Shown here: piece by piece, positions 11,129-23,400 of the stretch
Position numbering within the stretch: position 1 is the stretch's first letter
Layout: each line of letters begins with the position of its first letter
Assembly (NCBI GenBank): GCA_035236585.1
Contig: CP141136.1
Coordinates: forward strand, 32,386,949 to 32,450,948
From: Warburgia ugandensis
Lineage: Eukaryota; Streptophyta; Magnoliopsida; Canellales; Canellaceae
DNA: 64,000 nucleotides
Reading direction: 5' to 3'
The notes under the pieces: model-generated
The model's database searches: none
What the model was told of the DNA's origin: nothing
The model's input: only the letters and a program-made list of their open reading frames with translations
Made by a program: the position numbers and the translations under genes

Positions 11129-11388
11129 ATATTCCAACATTTGAATGGAAACAAAAGAGGAACCAATGACCCAAGCAAAATAAGAACAAACATGGGAACA
11201 AAATTGAAATCCCAAGACAGTATACCCAATGGATAAAAACACAAAGAACAATCAAATTTCTCATAATAGCATTTTGGAGACGCTTCAATTGTACGTGCTA
11301 GACTGCCTGTGCATTGTTTTAAAGTCTGAGAGGAATAGCTCCATTCCTTACGTGGTAAGATGCAGTAGCCCAATAGCTCCACAAGAAT
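11100..11388 (-). other. probable 3' untranslated region of the host gene
   Basis: This is the sequence after the TAA at 11391-11389 on the minus strand. It is T-rich, as plant 3' UTRs are. No clear AATAAA was found, so the cleavage site is unknown and the lower limit is a guess. Confidence 0.4.
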
Positions 11389-11458
11389 TTACTGAATTAC
11401 ACATGTACAACTTCGCTCACCCTTGCCATCAAATTCTTCATCTGATGCACCCACCTCG
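11389..11458 (-). other. last coding exon of the host gene (70 nt)
   Basis: It follows acceptor TTTGGTCTGACAG and encodes the tail [19 protein letters not shown] then VIQ and TAA. It completes the codon left open by exon 27822-27269. It was recognised by its protein ending, because it is far too short to stand out as an open frame. Confidence 0.82.
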
Positions 11459-14400
11459 CTGTCAGACCAAATTAAAGCCAGAAGCATAAGAACCAATTCT
11501 CATGCGCGAGTACAGACATGTAGTATGTTTATCAAGCGCACTATTAGTAAAAGGGCAAGAATGACTAAACAATTTGAAGTTTGGATGTAAATCAAGAATC
11601 TAAATATATACACTTCTATATACAAAGATTATAAACTTACTAAACGTAAATACAAGTGCACAGGTCAAGATACTATTGTTGATCATGTGTCTAAATATGG
11701 TTAGAGTTGGATCAAAATTGATCCCAACTCCACCATACAAGATGTCCTACATTTTTGGCATCTGTTTCCACAATGCTAGATGGAACCGCCAGGGCTGATC
11801 CATGACCCAACGATCTTTCCAACTGATATATGTTCAAAAGGCTAGAAAGCTAAATTTAGACTGCAAATCAAAGTTGGAACCTCTCAACAGTTTTTCTCCA
11901 GAAAGACCCAGATATTTGATTGTTGCATAGGAAAAAAATAAAAGAAAGCCAAAAGAATAATGAATTAGGGATCCAACATGCACAAAGAATTGTACCCCTC
12001 CTGTCCCACCAGTGGCCCCTGGAATAAACAGATCTGTAGATCTGACGCACAAGGCATCTAATGGAGGGAAGTTTTGGGACATGGCCCATCCAAAGGATGA
12101 TCCATGAGGGTGAACAGATCCTGGTCTAGGGACACTTGGAACAAGAGGTTGAAGTGTGGTCTTTTAGGAGGTAGAGAAGAAGAAGAAGGTGCAAATGTTT
12201 CCCCACCAGAACATGAATTTTAACTGCTACAACCATCACATGCCTGTAAGACTGCTACAAGGCCACTATCCAAATTTACTGTTTTCTGTAGAAGTTCGTA
12301 GGCAAGTGGTACTGATTTTCATGTTAGCAAGAGCTCTTCAGCCCTGAAAGGTGGTAGGCCAAATCAAATATCATTCTGTATATTCTGTACTGCTGGCACA
12401 TACCAATTAGACCCCATTGGAACAATACAAGGATTAGTAAGAAAGGACAACTTAGCATGAAATATGATTTTTGGTGGAGCTTATGATCAATCTCCAAGAA
12501 ATATCCATTTGTTCAAAGGCTTCCAGAAATAAACACCTGAGTTTACAAGAACAAGAAAGGTGTGTTAGTACCAGGAATGACCAGATACTGATAACAGCAA
12601 TAATCTCAACATGAAAACATCATCTCCTGTTTCTAGACATATATTGCAGCAGTCACCTCCAATGATTTTCGATCACTATCTTCCTTGTCCTTTAAGCAAG
12701 GCCTCAACACCAACCCATGGTCTTACAACTACTTGGCGACCTATGTTTATGGTAAACAATCGACCATGGCTGGTTACCAGAAACACTGTTTCTGACACTT
12801 ACCCTCCTGAAAGTACAGGGGTTTTCTTGTATGTTCCTAAGAGAACTGTCTACAGCCTACACCAAAAGGTGTTTCCTATCTACCAAACCTGTGTCAATTT
12901 TGGCTCATGTACCTTCCTTCTGAAGTTCATCCAAGCTTAGCCTAGTGCATAGCTTTGTTTACTGACATACAATCAGTTCTGGAACACTGTTTCAAAGCAT
13001 TTCTTCAAAGCCCTGCTTCCAAAAGCAAGTTTACCTTCTTTAACCAGTGTCTATCAGCTACATTTGTTGCTTTGTTCATCAAATATCAAATATAGACTAG
13101 TACTACAAGCATACTCGCCTGTGCCCATACACTGGGCTTTAGCCTAACCCAAGTCTCATCAGCCTCTTGGATGATATCTAGTGGAGGAACCCTTTGATTT
13201 TCAGGATGCTGTATTCTCGCCAATCTTTGTGTTACACCAAACTGATATTTTCATTGCGCTTTATCTGTATCTCCTAGCCTGAAGCTCTCACTTAAGCAGA
13301 ATACTTGTGCACCTCTTCTTTATACAGTCCACAACTTCAGCAGCTACCAGCTTCCAGTCATCTCCTAATGACTATTATATAAACGTTCGCAGTTTTAGTA
13401 GTAAAGGAACTCTATATGCATAAATACTTAAAATATATGTTGACGATGCTCAACCAGAAGCAATCATCTTTTCTTTGTTAAGTTCTCATCAAAGACATCA
13501 ATTTACATATGCATACAGGCAGGGTGTTTAGTGAATTTGCTTGTAAATAAAAGTAAATTTTAACTACAGAAGTGGATGGGTAAACAAATAAAAGTAATCT
13601 TTAACTACACATACTAATCAGATGCAAAAATACATAAAGAAGAAAGACTTGAGAAAGATAGAGCAAGATGAAAGCCAACTCTAATTGGAGCATGGCTCAA
13701 CATGGATTGAGTAAAACCTGAATCTAACAGAGGAGATAGGAGTAGAAGTTTGGCAGAGAAGCACAAAAGCAAGTTCAAAATGGGTGCCCCACATTCCCAT
13801 TTGTCTATAAGTAGCCAGCCCTCAAACTATGAAAAGCTGCTCATGGTTGGGCCCGGGCAACAAAATAAGTTAAAAAGACCATTTAAGTGGGTGGCAGTTT
13901 GAATATTTCAACTGCCCCTTCCGCTTGAACAAAACAGCTGTTGAGAGAGAGTTTCAGGCCCAAACCCATTTACAACCATCGCAGCAATCTGCCCCATTTC
14001 ATGCAACCCTTTTTTATGAAACTGTTACATCAACAGAACCTAAAGAAAAGAGATTTGGCAGTTATTACACAAGAAGAAGAAAAGAACAAAAATAAACAAC
14101 AAACAATTATATTGGTTTACCAGCTGTAGAGCCAGTTACTCCATTGGTTAAATCAAAAGGTTGTTACGAATGGAAGGAGGGGGGCATAAGAAGAGAGGGA
14201 GAACAGAAAGAGGGGGGGAATTGTTTTGAAATCAGGAATTGGAGGTTCTAGCTCCTTGAAAGCTAGAGATTTGTAATAGTAGAACATTGTATACAGAACA
14301 GAACCAAGATAGTTCTGCATTCTGTTTCAGATTGTAATTGAACTCTGTATCAAAATCTTGTTGAAATTGAATTTGATTGAAGCATCTATCAGTGGTATTA

Positions 14401-17400
14401 GAGCCAGTTCGAACCCTGGGATGGTCAAGACCAGAATGGAAAGGGCAGAAAGCATGGAGAAAGATCTGGAGGGCGTGAGAGGGGAGGTAGGAGAATTAAG
14501 GGAGCATATGAGCCTATTACAAACGAATGTGAATGCGTTAGGAGATTACCTGGTGGAGATAACGGAGTGGATCAAGAACAAAGAGGTTCCAGAAGAAAGT
14601 CGAGGTCGCAATCGGAATGCCAATGTGGGAGAAACCTTAGACGATCAACCTAGGAACTCGGTAGAGCCGGACATACATCCACGTCCACACTGGCCAGGCC
14701 GGAAACTGGATCTTCTAGTGTTCGATGGCCAAGAACCCTACAGATGGGTTTGTTGAGCTGAAAGGTATTTTCAGATCAATCGTGCAGCAGAAGAAGGGAA
14801 GGTAGCAGCTGCAGCGGTGTGTATGGAGGGGGGGTGCCCTCAACTGGTTCTTGTGGACTAAATCAAGAAACCCTTTTCGATCTTGGGTTTCTCTCCGGTC
14901 GTCCCTGCTGAGAAGATTCAGATCTTCCCAGTGTGAGGATGATTACGAAGCCCTACTTGCATTGAAGCAAAAGGGTACCGTTTCCGAGTACCTCCGGGCA
15001 TTTGAGCAAATTTCCGGCCATCTGGGAACACTCTTCGACGAGCTGTTGAGAGGGACGTTCTTGAACGGCCTCAAGGAAGAGATCAGGGCTGAACTCAGGG
15101 TTTTCAGGCCTGGATCTCTAGTTGGGCTTATGGAGTTGGCCCAGAAGATAGAGCAGAAGAACTGGGCTTTGGACCAGATACAAGGCCGTCCATCCCAAAA
15201 TGAGAGTGGGCCTCGAGTGTCTGAGCCCATATAGACGCAGTCGAAATTGGGCCTGACAAAAAGAGGTCCCCAAGGGCAATTTCGTAAATTACCCATCATC
15301 TTCAACGGGGGTGACAGAAACCAGGGTTTACGGCAGGAAGTTGAGTGGGAAAAGAAACCTGGTGAAGCTATTGCCGGAAAAAGGGAAAACCTTAGAAAAC
15401 TCACCAATTCCGAGCTACAACAGATAATATCGCTCGGATTATGCTATAGGTGCGATGAAAAATACCAACCCGGCCACTGTTGCAAGAACAGGCAGTTGCA
15501 AATCTTGATCCTTGGCGACAATGACGCAGAGGATCTGGAGCCCACCTCAGCACCTGGCACGGAAAGGGACGACACACGAGAAGGGGATAACCAACCCTTG
15601 GAGTTATCCCGAAACTCCATCTCCGGATTTACATCCGGCAGTACTATCAAAATCACTGGTTTTGATTGACAGTGGGGCTTCCCACAATTTCATATCCCCT
15701 CAACTCGTCCAAGAACTTCAGTTAGAGGTGGATCGATCAAAAAGATTTGGGGTTCAGGTGGGTGACGGCCATTGCATTCGAGGAGGGGGAATATGCAGGA
15801 AGTTCAGGGTAGATCTGGACAGTATCCAAGTGGTCCAAGATTTCCACCCTTTCGACTTGGGCGGAGCTGATCTCGTGTTGGGAATAGCATGGTTATAGAC
15901 ATTGGGAGATATTTCTACAAATTTCCGTGACTTCACCATGCGTTTCAAAGTAGACAGCGGACAAAATCTTAAGAGGAGATCCGAATCTATCTTGTTCCAT
16001 GGTCTCCTTTAAGTCAATGCTTCGGATCATTCCTAGAGCAGAATTTGGGTGTATGATTGAATATAAAGGCATTGAAGTGAGTAAATGCCAGCCCCAAGAG
16101 GATGATAGAGCAGTCACCAACTCTATCTTACAGCAGTTTCTACATGTGTTTGATCAGCCTCTGGGACTGCCAGTGGCACGTTCTCATGACCATGCCATTA
16201 GGCTGGTCGAAGGAACTTAGCCCCCTCATAGTAGGCCATATCGATATCCGCATGAGCAGAAAGATGAAATTGAGAAAATTATCAAGGAAATGTTGAATTC
16301 AGGCATCATTCGACCCAACAAGAGCCCTTTTTCGAGTCCTGTGCTTTTGGTCAAGAAGAAAGATGGAAGTTGGAGGTTTTGTGTGGACTATAGGGCTTTA
16401 AATAAAGTGACAGTGCCTGACAAATTTCCGATCCCAACCATAGATGAATTGATGGATGAATTGGGTAGTGCTACCATTTTTTCAAGGCTGGATTTAAAAT
16501 CAAGCTATTATCATATTTGAATCAAAGACGAAGACATAGCAAAAACTGCCTTTCGAACTCATGAAGGGCACTATGAATTTTTGGTTATGCCTTTTGGGCT
16601 AACCAATGCACCGGCTACTTTTCAGGCATTGATGAACGAGGTATTTCATCCCCATCTCTGCAAATTTGTATTGGTTTTCTTTGATGATATTTTGATATAT
16701 AGCAGAACTCTTTCTCTTCACTTGGAGCATATTGTTATTATCCTAAAGTTGTTGGAGGAACATAAGCTTATTGCCAAAAAAAAGAGTTGTTCCTATTGCA
16801 CAACTTTCTTTGGAATACTTAGGACATATTATATCTGCCAAAGGGGTCGAAGCTGACGAGTCTAAGAGAGCGTGTATGTTATCATGGCCCAGCCCAAAAG
16901 ACGCCAAGGCGCTGCATGGATTTCTGGGTCTCATGGGATATTATAGAAGGTTTGTCAAAAACTATAGAATCATTGCTGCTCCATTAACTAGATTACTCAA
17001 GAAAGATGGTTTCAGTTGGACTAGAGAAAGTCAGGAGGCATTTGAAACATTGAAAAAAGCCATGACAGAGGTTCCTGTATTAGCCATACCTGATTTTTCA
17101 AAAACCTTTATGCTGGAAACAGATGCATCAGGAAAAGGGATTGGTGCTGTCCTCATGCAAGAGGGTAGACCAATTGCTTTCTTCAGCCAGTCTCTCTCTC
17201 TCCAATCACAATCCAAATCAGTTTATGATAGAGAATTGATGGCTATAGTGCTGGCAGTGCAGCGATGGAGACACTACCTCATGGGCAGAAAATTCATCAT
17301 TCATACTGACCAGAAAAGTTTAAAGTTCTTCATGGATCAACAATTATTAAACGAAGAACAGCAAAAGTGGCTGACTAAACTCATTGGCTATGATTTTATC

Positions 17401-20400
17401 ATTCAATATAAGCAAGGATCAGAAAACCGAGTAGCGGATGCATTATCCAGGAAGCAGGAGCATACCACCCTCAACAATGCAAATAGCAAAACAAAGGAGG
17501 AAGAAACGACCAATGGTGGATCCCAGCTTAATAAAGAGGACGGCATATTATTACAGCATCTTGCCCTATCCATTGTTCGATGTGATGATTTGGATTCTTT
17601 AGCTGCTGAAGTACAAAATGATCCTCACATTCGTCATATTACTTAGGACATATTAGCACATCCAGACAGCCAACCAGGGTATACACACAAAAGAGGCCTT
17701 TTACTATTTCATGGGACGCTAGTTATCCCAAGATCTTCATCTCGCATTCCGGCTTTCTTACAAGAATTCCATTCCACTCCAGCAGGAGGGCATTGAGGGA
17801 TTACACGTACTTATAAACGCATATCCCAGGTACTTCATTGGGAAGGAATGCGACAGGATATTCAAATTTTCGTATCCAATTGTGATGTCTGTCAAAGAAA
17901 CAAATATATGGCTACTAAACCAGCAGGTCCTCTTCAGCCCCTTCCCATTCCCCAGGAAGTTTGGAGTGACCTATCTATGGATTTCATTAGTGGGTTACCT
18001 AGAGCTCATGGTTATGACACGGTGTTAGTAATAGTTGATCGCTTATCTAAGTACAGCCATTTCATTCTACTCAGTCATCCCTACACAGCCAAAGAGGTAG
18101 CCAACCTCTTCAACAAGGAAGTGGTTTGACTACACGGTTATCCTAAGTCCATTGTATCTGACAGAGATAGAGTTTTTATCAGCCAATTCTGGACTGAGTT
18201 GTTTAAACAGGCAGACACTACCCTCAAGATGAGTTCTTCATATCATCCGCAAACGGATGGACAGACAAAAGTGGTAAATAGATGCTTGGAGACCTATTTA
18301 CGATGTTTTAATGGTAACAAACCAAAGTCCTGGCCAAAATGGATCTGTTGGGCAGAATATTGGTACAATACCACTTACCAATAGTCAGTAGGAATGACTC
18401 CATTCCAGGCTCTATATGGAAGAGAACCACCCAAGACTTTTACAGGGGGAGAGTCATTGTTGGAGGAGGTTAATCAACAAATGGCTAACCGTGATTCTAT
18501 TCTAAGTGAACTCAAGAACAATTTAGAGGCAGCTCAATTGAAGATGACATGACAGGCGGATATACATAGACGTCCTCTCCATTTCCAGCCAGGAGACTAT
18601 GTCTATTTGAAGCTCCAACCTTATCGTTTGAAATCCCTATCAGCAAGGTCCAATGAGAAACTACAACCCCGTTATTATGGTCCTTATGTTGTCTTAGAAA
18701 AGATTGGACAAGTAGCTTATAAATTAGAGCTCCCACCACAGTCGAAAATTCATCCTGTTTTTCATGTATCCCAACTTAAACCAGCCAGTGAACCCACTAT
18801 AAAGCCGCAACCCATACCACAAACCTTGATTGACGAGTTGCAAGTGAATGCATACCCAACAGACGTCAAAGATATTAGGCAAGCTACTAATGGACAATAC
18901 AAAGTACTGATTCAGTGGGAAAATCGTCCAAACCATGACAGCACATGGGAGCCACTGGAGGACATTCTCAAGCAATTCCCTGACTTCCACCTTGAGGACA
19001 AGGTGCATTTGATAGGGGGGGTATTGTTACATCAACAGAACCTAAAGAAAAGAGATTTGGCAGTTATTACACAAGAAGAAGTAAAGAACAAAAATAAACA
19101 ACAGACAGTTATATTGGTTTACCAGCTGTAGAGACAGTTACTCTGTTGGTTAAATCAAAAGGTTGTTACGAATGGAAGGAGGGGGGCATAAGAAGAGAGG
19201 GAGAACAGAAAGAGAGGGGGAATTGTTTTGAAATCAGGAATTGGAGGTTCTAGCTCCTCAAAAGCTAGAGATTTGTAATAGTAGAACATTGTATACAGAA
19301 CAGAACCAAGATAGTTCTGCATTCTGTTTCAGATTGTAATTGAACTCTGTATCAAAATCTTGTTGAAATTGAATTCGATTGAAGCATCTATCAAAAGCAC
19401 TTACAACTCTTCCTACTGGGAAAAAAACACTCCTTTCTTCATCACCTCCCTTTAAAACCCTAGTCCCTCAAAAAGCCTATTTTTCTCACACAACCCTTCA
19501 ATCACTGCATTAAGTAGAAGTTTCAGGCATGAAATATCTCCTAGCCTTATCTATATACAGAAGAATTGCATAATCAACATCAACAATCACACAGTATTCT
19601 TTGATCAAATGATTGTAGGTTAAACAAGTAGGTTCTATTTCCTTTAACCGTAATTCATGAAACAGTTCTGCTTTCTCCACTTCTCCAATTCTGCAGAAAC
19701 CACTAATAATATAAGCAATTAAATCCAGACTAATTTCCTTAATCTGCATTACGTTCCATAATCTCACAGCTTCATCCATTTTCTCTTCATCACAAGAAAT
19801 TGTAATCAAAATATGGTAAGACAAAAGATCCAAATTGCAATTGAATTTCTCCATTTCTCTAAGAATTTCTTTGATTTTCTCCATCTTTCCATCCTGGTGA
19901 TAAGATAGCACCAACAAATTGATAAAGTGAATATTCAAACCAACCCCCAACCCTAGCCTTAGAATTTTTTGTCCTCTCAAAATTGAGAATTTCTTGGTAA
20001 ATTGTAAATCCAGCTTCAGCTCATTTAGTTACAACTTCCAATTAAAGAATAAATTCCTCCAAATCTAAGCATCAGAACAATCTCCACCATCTGATCTATT
20101 CTACTCACCTTCTGACAAGCCTTAGTTAACAGATCCAACACAAAAAGAGCTGAATCACAAGTGCTGTAGGTTTTCGCTATGCTTTCAAAGATTTTCAGTG
20201 GTTTAACTCGATCTGGATCATCAATTTCTGAATCTAATTCTGAAATTCGAATTGCAGTTTGGATTAGTGTTTGTGCAGTGGATTTTAAGTGAGATCTGGA
20301 AAGAATCTGATAATTCTATCTCTCGTCAATCATTTTGTTTAAGAATAAGAGGGGCAGTTGAAATACCTAGACTGCCTCCCACTTAAATGGCTTTTCTAAT

Positions 20401-23400
20401 GGATTCCACTGTCTGAGGCCACCCATAAACAGTTTTCCATAGTTCGAGGGCTACTTATGGACAAGTGGGAATGTGGGAGCAAATTACAACTGAACTGTAA
20501 GTTTAGGGGGCACATGTGAACCACATCCCTCAAAATAAGATTCATGATGCCAAAAGTTCTGAACAAGACGACATGGGATGAATATAACTTTCACAAAACA
20601 AGACCTCTCTATCAAAAGCCCAATGAGAGAAGTTTTTGTAGAATATTACAAGCACGAAAACAGTAAAAAGCTATGAAGATAAATATGTCGTAATACATAA
20701 CTAAATAGACAAAGGACTTGAGAACATAAATTCCTGTTTCCTACTAATTCTTCAGACTACCATATGAGAAACAAGCCTGATACAACTATGGACGGAAGGA
20801 CATAAATAAGAAGAATACAACTGAAGATCACAATCCCCGATGAATGAAAGATCAAACTTCCAACTTGAATGAAAGCAAGACACATGTAGGTTGACCATCT
20901 AAGATATGCATGTACAATTTGATTTTGATATTCATTGGAGTGACAAACAGAATTGCATTTCAACTATTTGGCTTGGTAACTTGAGAGACACTTTACATGA
21001 AGGGACCTGTCACTGAATTATTGTTGACTATTTCTTCTTGTAAGTTGGAAATGTTTAGTTTCTACAATTTGCCTTTTACATGAGACTTGCAAGGACTCGG
21101 CTATCTTGCTAAGGTGTGTTTTCTAGAAAGCCATTTCCTTGCTGGATGATTTTGCCCGCCTGGGACATGATAATGTCAAATGGCCAAAGCTCTAAGGGAC
21201 TGTAAACAGTAGCTAGAATATAGGCGTAGTGCATACCATGTTTCTTTTCCACTTTGACAACACAGAGAGGTCCAATTTACATAAGAAAAGCCAGATGGTA
21301 GTCACATAACAGCACTACCAAAGGCATGGAGATTTTCCACTAATATCTGTGTCTATACCATTTATAAACAGAATTCCTCCTCCTAGATTTGGAGGAGGAC
21401 AGAGAACTGAAATACGTATAACTTTTTTTGAAAAGTTTGGTAAAGAGTTCTAGTAAATGTAGAATTCTAACTGGTGCAAAGACTACCCCAAAAATTGTAT
21501 ATCTTAAATCTATGTCTTGCACTAATTATCTCCATCATTTTCAAAGTCTGTTACAAGAGCTAACTAGATTTCCTCCTTCACGTCTCACATTTTTTCTTAG
21601 ATTTACTCCACATTTTTTCTCACATTAAGCTGTTCTTTCTTTCTCTCATGTTATTCTGTTCTTCTTCTTTTCTTCACTGCCGTGCTCTCTGCCTGTGTAT
21701 TTGTAACACAGAATCTTTGATAGAGTCCCATGGGGTTTTTGGTGTAAAGTGGTTGTCTTCGAGGCCACATCTTAGGCAATCAATAGTTACCGGATGACCT
21801 CAACATTCCAGTTTGGTTAAGATTCTTCTTCCATTTTCTTTTCTGATTTTGCGAATGCATAGTAGAGGTTATGATCATCTAAAGCAGACGAATCTTTTAC
21901 CGTAACATTAAATTAGAGATTGAATTTCTAGTGACCCAAGAATCATGCCAAAAGGGTCTTTGGATGAAGAGTTGCACATGAGTCCTCGGATGTCCATATG
22001 TTTGGCTTTTGTGCATCCAGCAGTGCATCAGATATCATCTCACTTCTGCACTTCTTTCTCAAAGGTAAATTCCATTCTCATTTGCAGTCAACATGAGTCC
22101 TCAAATGTCCATATGTTTGGCTTTTGTGCATCCAGCAGTGCATCAGATATCATCTCACTTCTGCACTTCTTTCTCAAAGGTAAATTCCATTCTCATTTGC
22201 AGTCACAATATTCGTAACTTTTTCTTCAGTTCTTCATTTATTTTTTGCTTTTCATTCATTCCTTTTTTTCAACTTAAAGGCAGAAATATTTAAGTGCAGA
22301 ATACCCTTAAGCATCAAAAACACGAGACCCTAAATTGTTCCACTGACGGTGTTATCTAAATAGTTTCTCATAATGATAACTATCCATGGATAAGATAGCT
22401 AACACATTGATTAGGTTCATCTAGGATTAACTCATGGATTTCACATTTAATCAGTGTTTTGAGGTTAAAACTGACCATTAATCAAAAAAAAATTGGGTAC
22501 ATCAATGAGAAAAGCTTCATGTGTTTATATAAGAAGGAATAGACTCAACTTGCAGCTCCTTATATTCTAATCCACTCAAGACACTTTTGACATCTAACAA
22601 AACCATGTAAATCTGTGTAGCCTTTCCCCAGTAACATAAGCAAATAAAAGCATTGATAAACAATTGCAATTTTATATGAAAGATGCCTTCCAAAGAGGGT
22701 TGCTGTTCTCATACTAGCAAATGTTGAGAAACGATTTAGGATCAGTGGAACTATCCAAATGTTAGAGTACTTAAAGACAGAATTAAACTCCCTCATTCAC
22801 AAGAGTTCCTGCATAATATTTTCTTTTTCCTTTCAATGGAGAGTTCTTATGATGATGAATGTGCGAATATACGATGGCAAAAGTACAAGTGGACCAAGGT
22901 TTGTCTCGCAATATGAGGCCTGATAGGTCTAGGGCTCAGCTTTTGTAGGAAATAGCATTCAACAGGAAATGGAACACCATTTATTCATGGTAAATGTGAA
23001 GTAAAAGGGGGTTTCATGGTAAACAAAGCTAAAAAGATCTGATGTATGTATGTAAAACCAGTAGGAAGTAAGGGAATGATTCCACTGGTAAAGGAACTTT
23101 GTTGATTACTGTATAATGTGATTACAAAGGAATTCAAGGCAACAATTGCAATGGTTCTGTTGAAATGTAAAATAACTAGGAAGTAAGGAACCGCAGTCCC
23201 TCCTCTACACTTCCTCCCACTCCTTTCTTTTCTACTCCTCCCCCTGTCTCCCCCTACCTTCTCCCTTTTATCTTCCCTATCTTCCTAAATCTGTAACAGA
23301 TTGGATACCTATAACAGATTGGATACTAACTGCATATTTTTCTTACCAACTGATTATACCTGTATATCCTAACCAACTGATTACATCACTATTGCATATT

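Larger units (their letters stand above)
14023..19393 (+). mobile_element. Ty3/gypsy chromovirus, nearly full length, several breaks
   Basis: The 5371-bp element has two 369-bp LTRs, an iMet-type primer-binding site (TGGTATTAGAGC, 14393-14404) and a polypurine tract (GATAGGGGGGG) before the 3' LTR. In order it shows gag (about 14420-15660) with a [14 protein letters not shown] zinc finger, protease ([13 protein letters not shown]), reverse transcriptase ([20 protein letters not shown]), RNase H ([19 protein letters not shown]), integrase (about 17700-18400) and a C-terminal chromodomain (about 18840-18970). The domain order and chromodomain make it a chromovirus, perhaps of the Reina group. 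All parts are present, but it has several breaks. Its LTRs differ at about 10 of 369 positions, implying roughly one million years at the rice rate. It lies antisense in the host gene's intron. The flanking 5-mers (GAAAC and AAAGC) are not a duplication. Confidence 0.96.
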
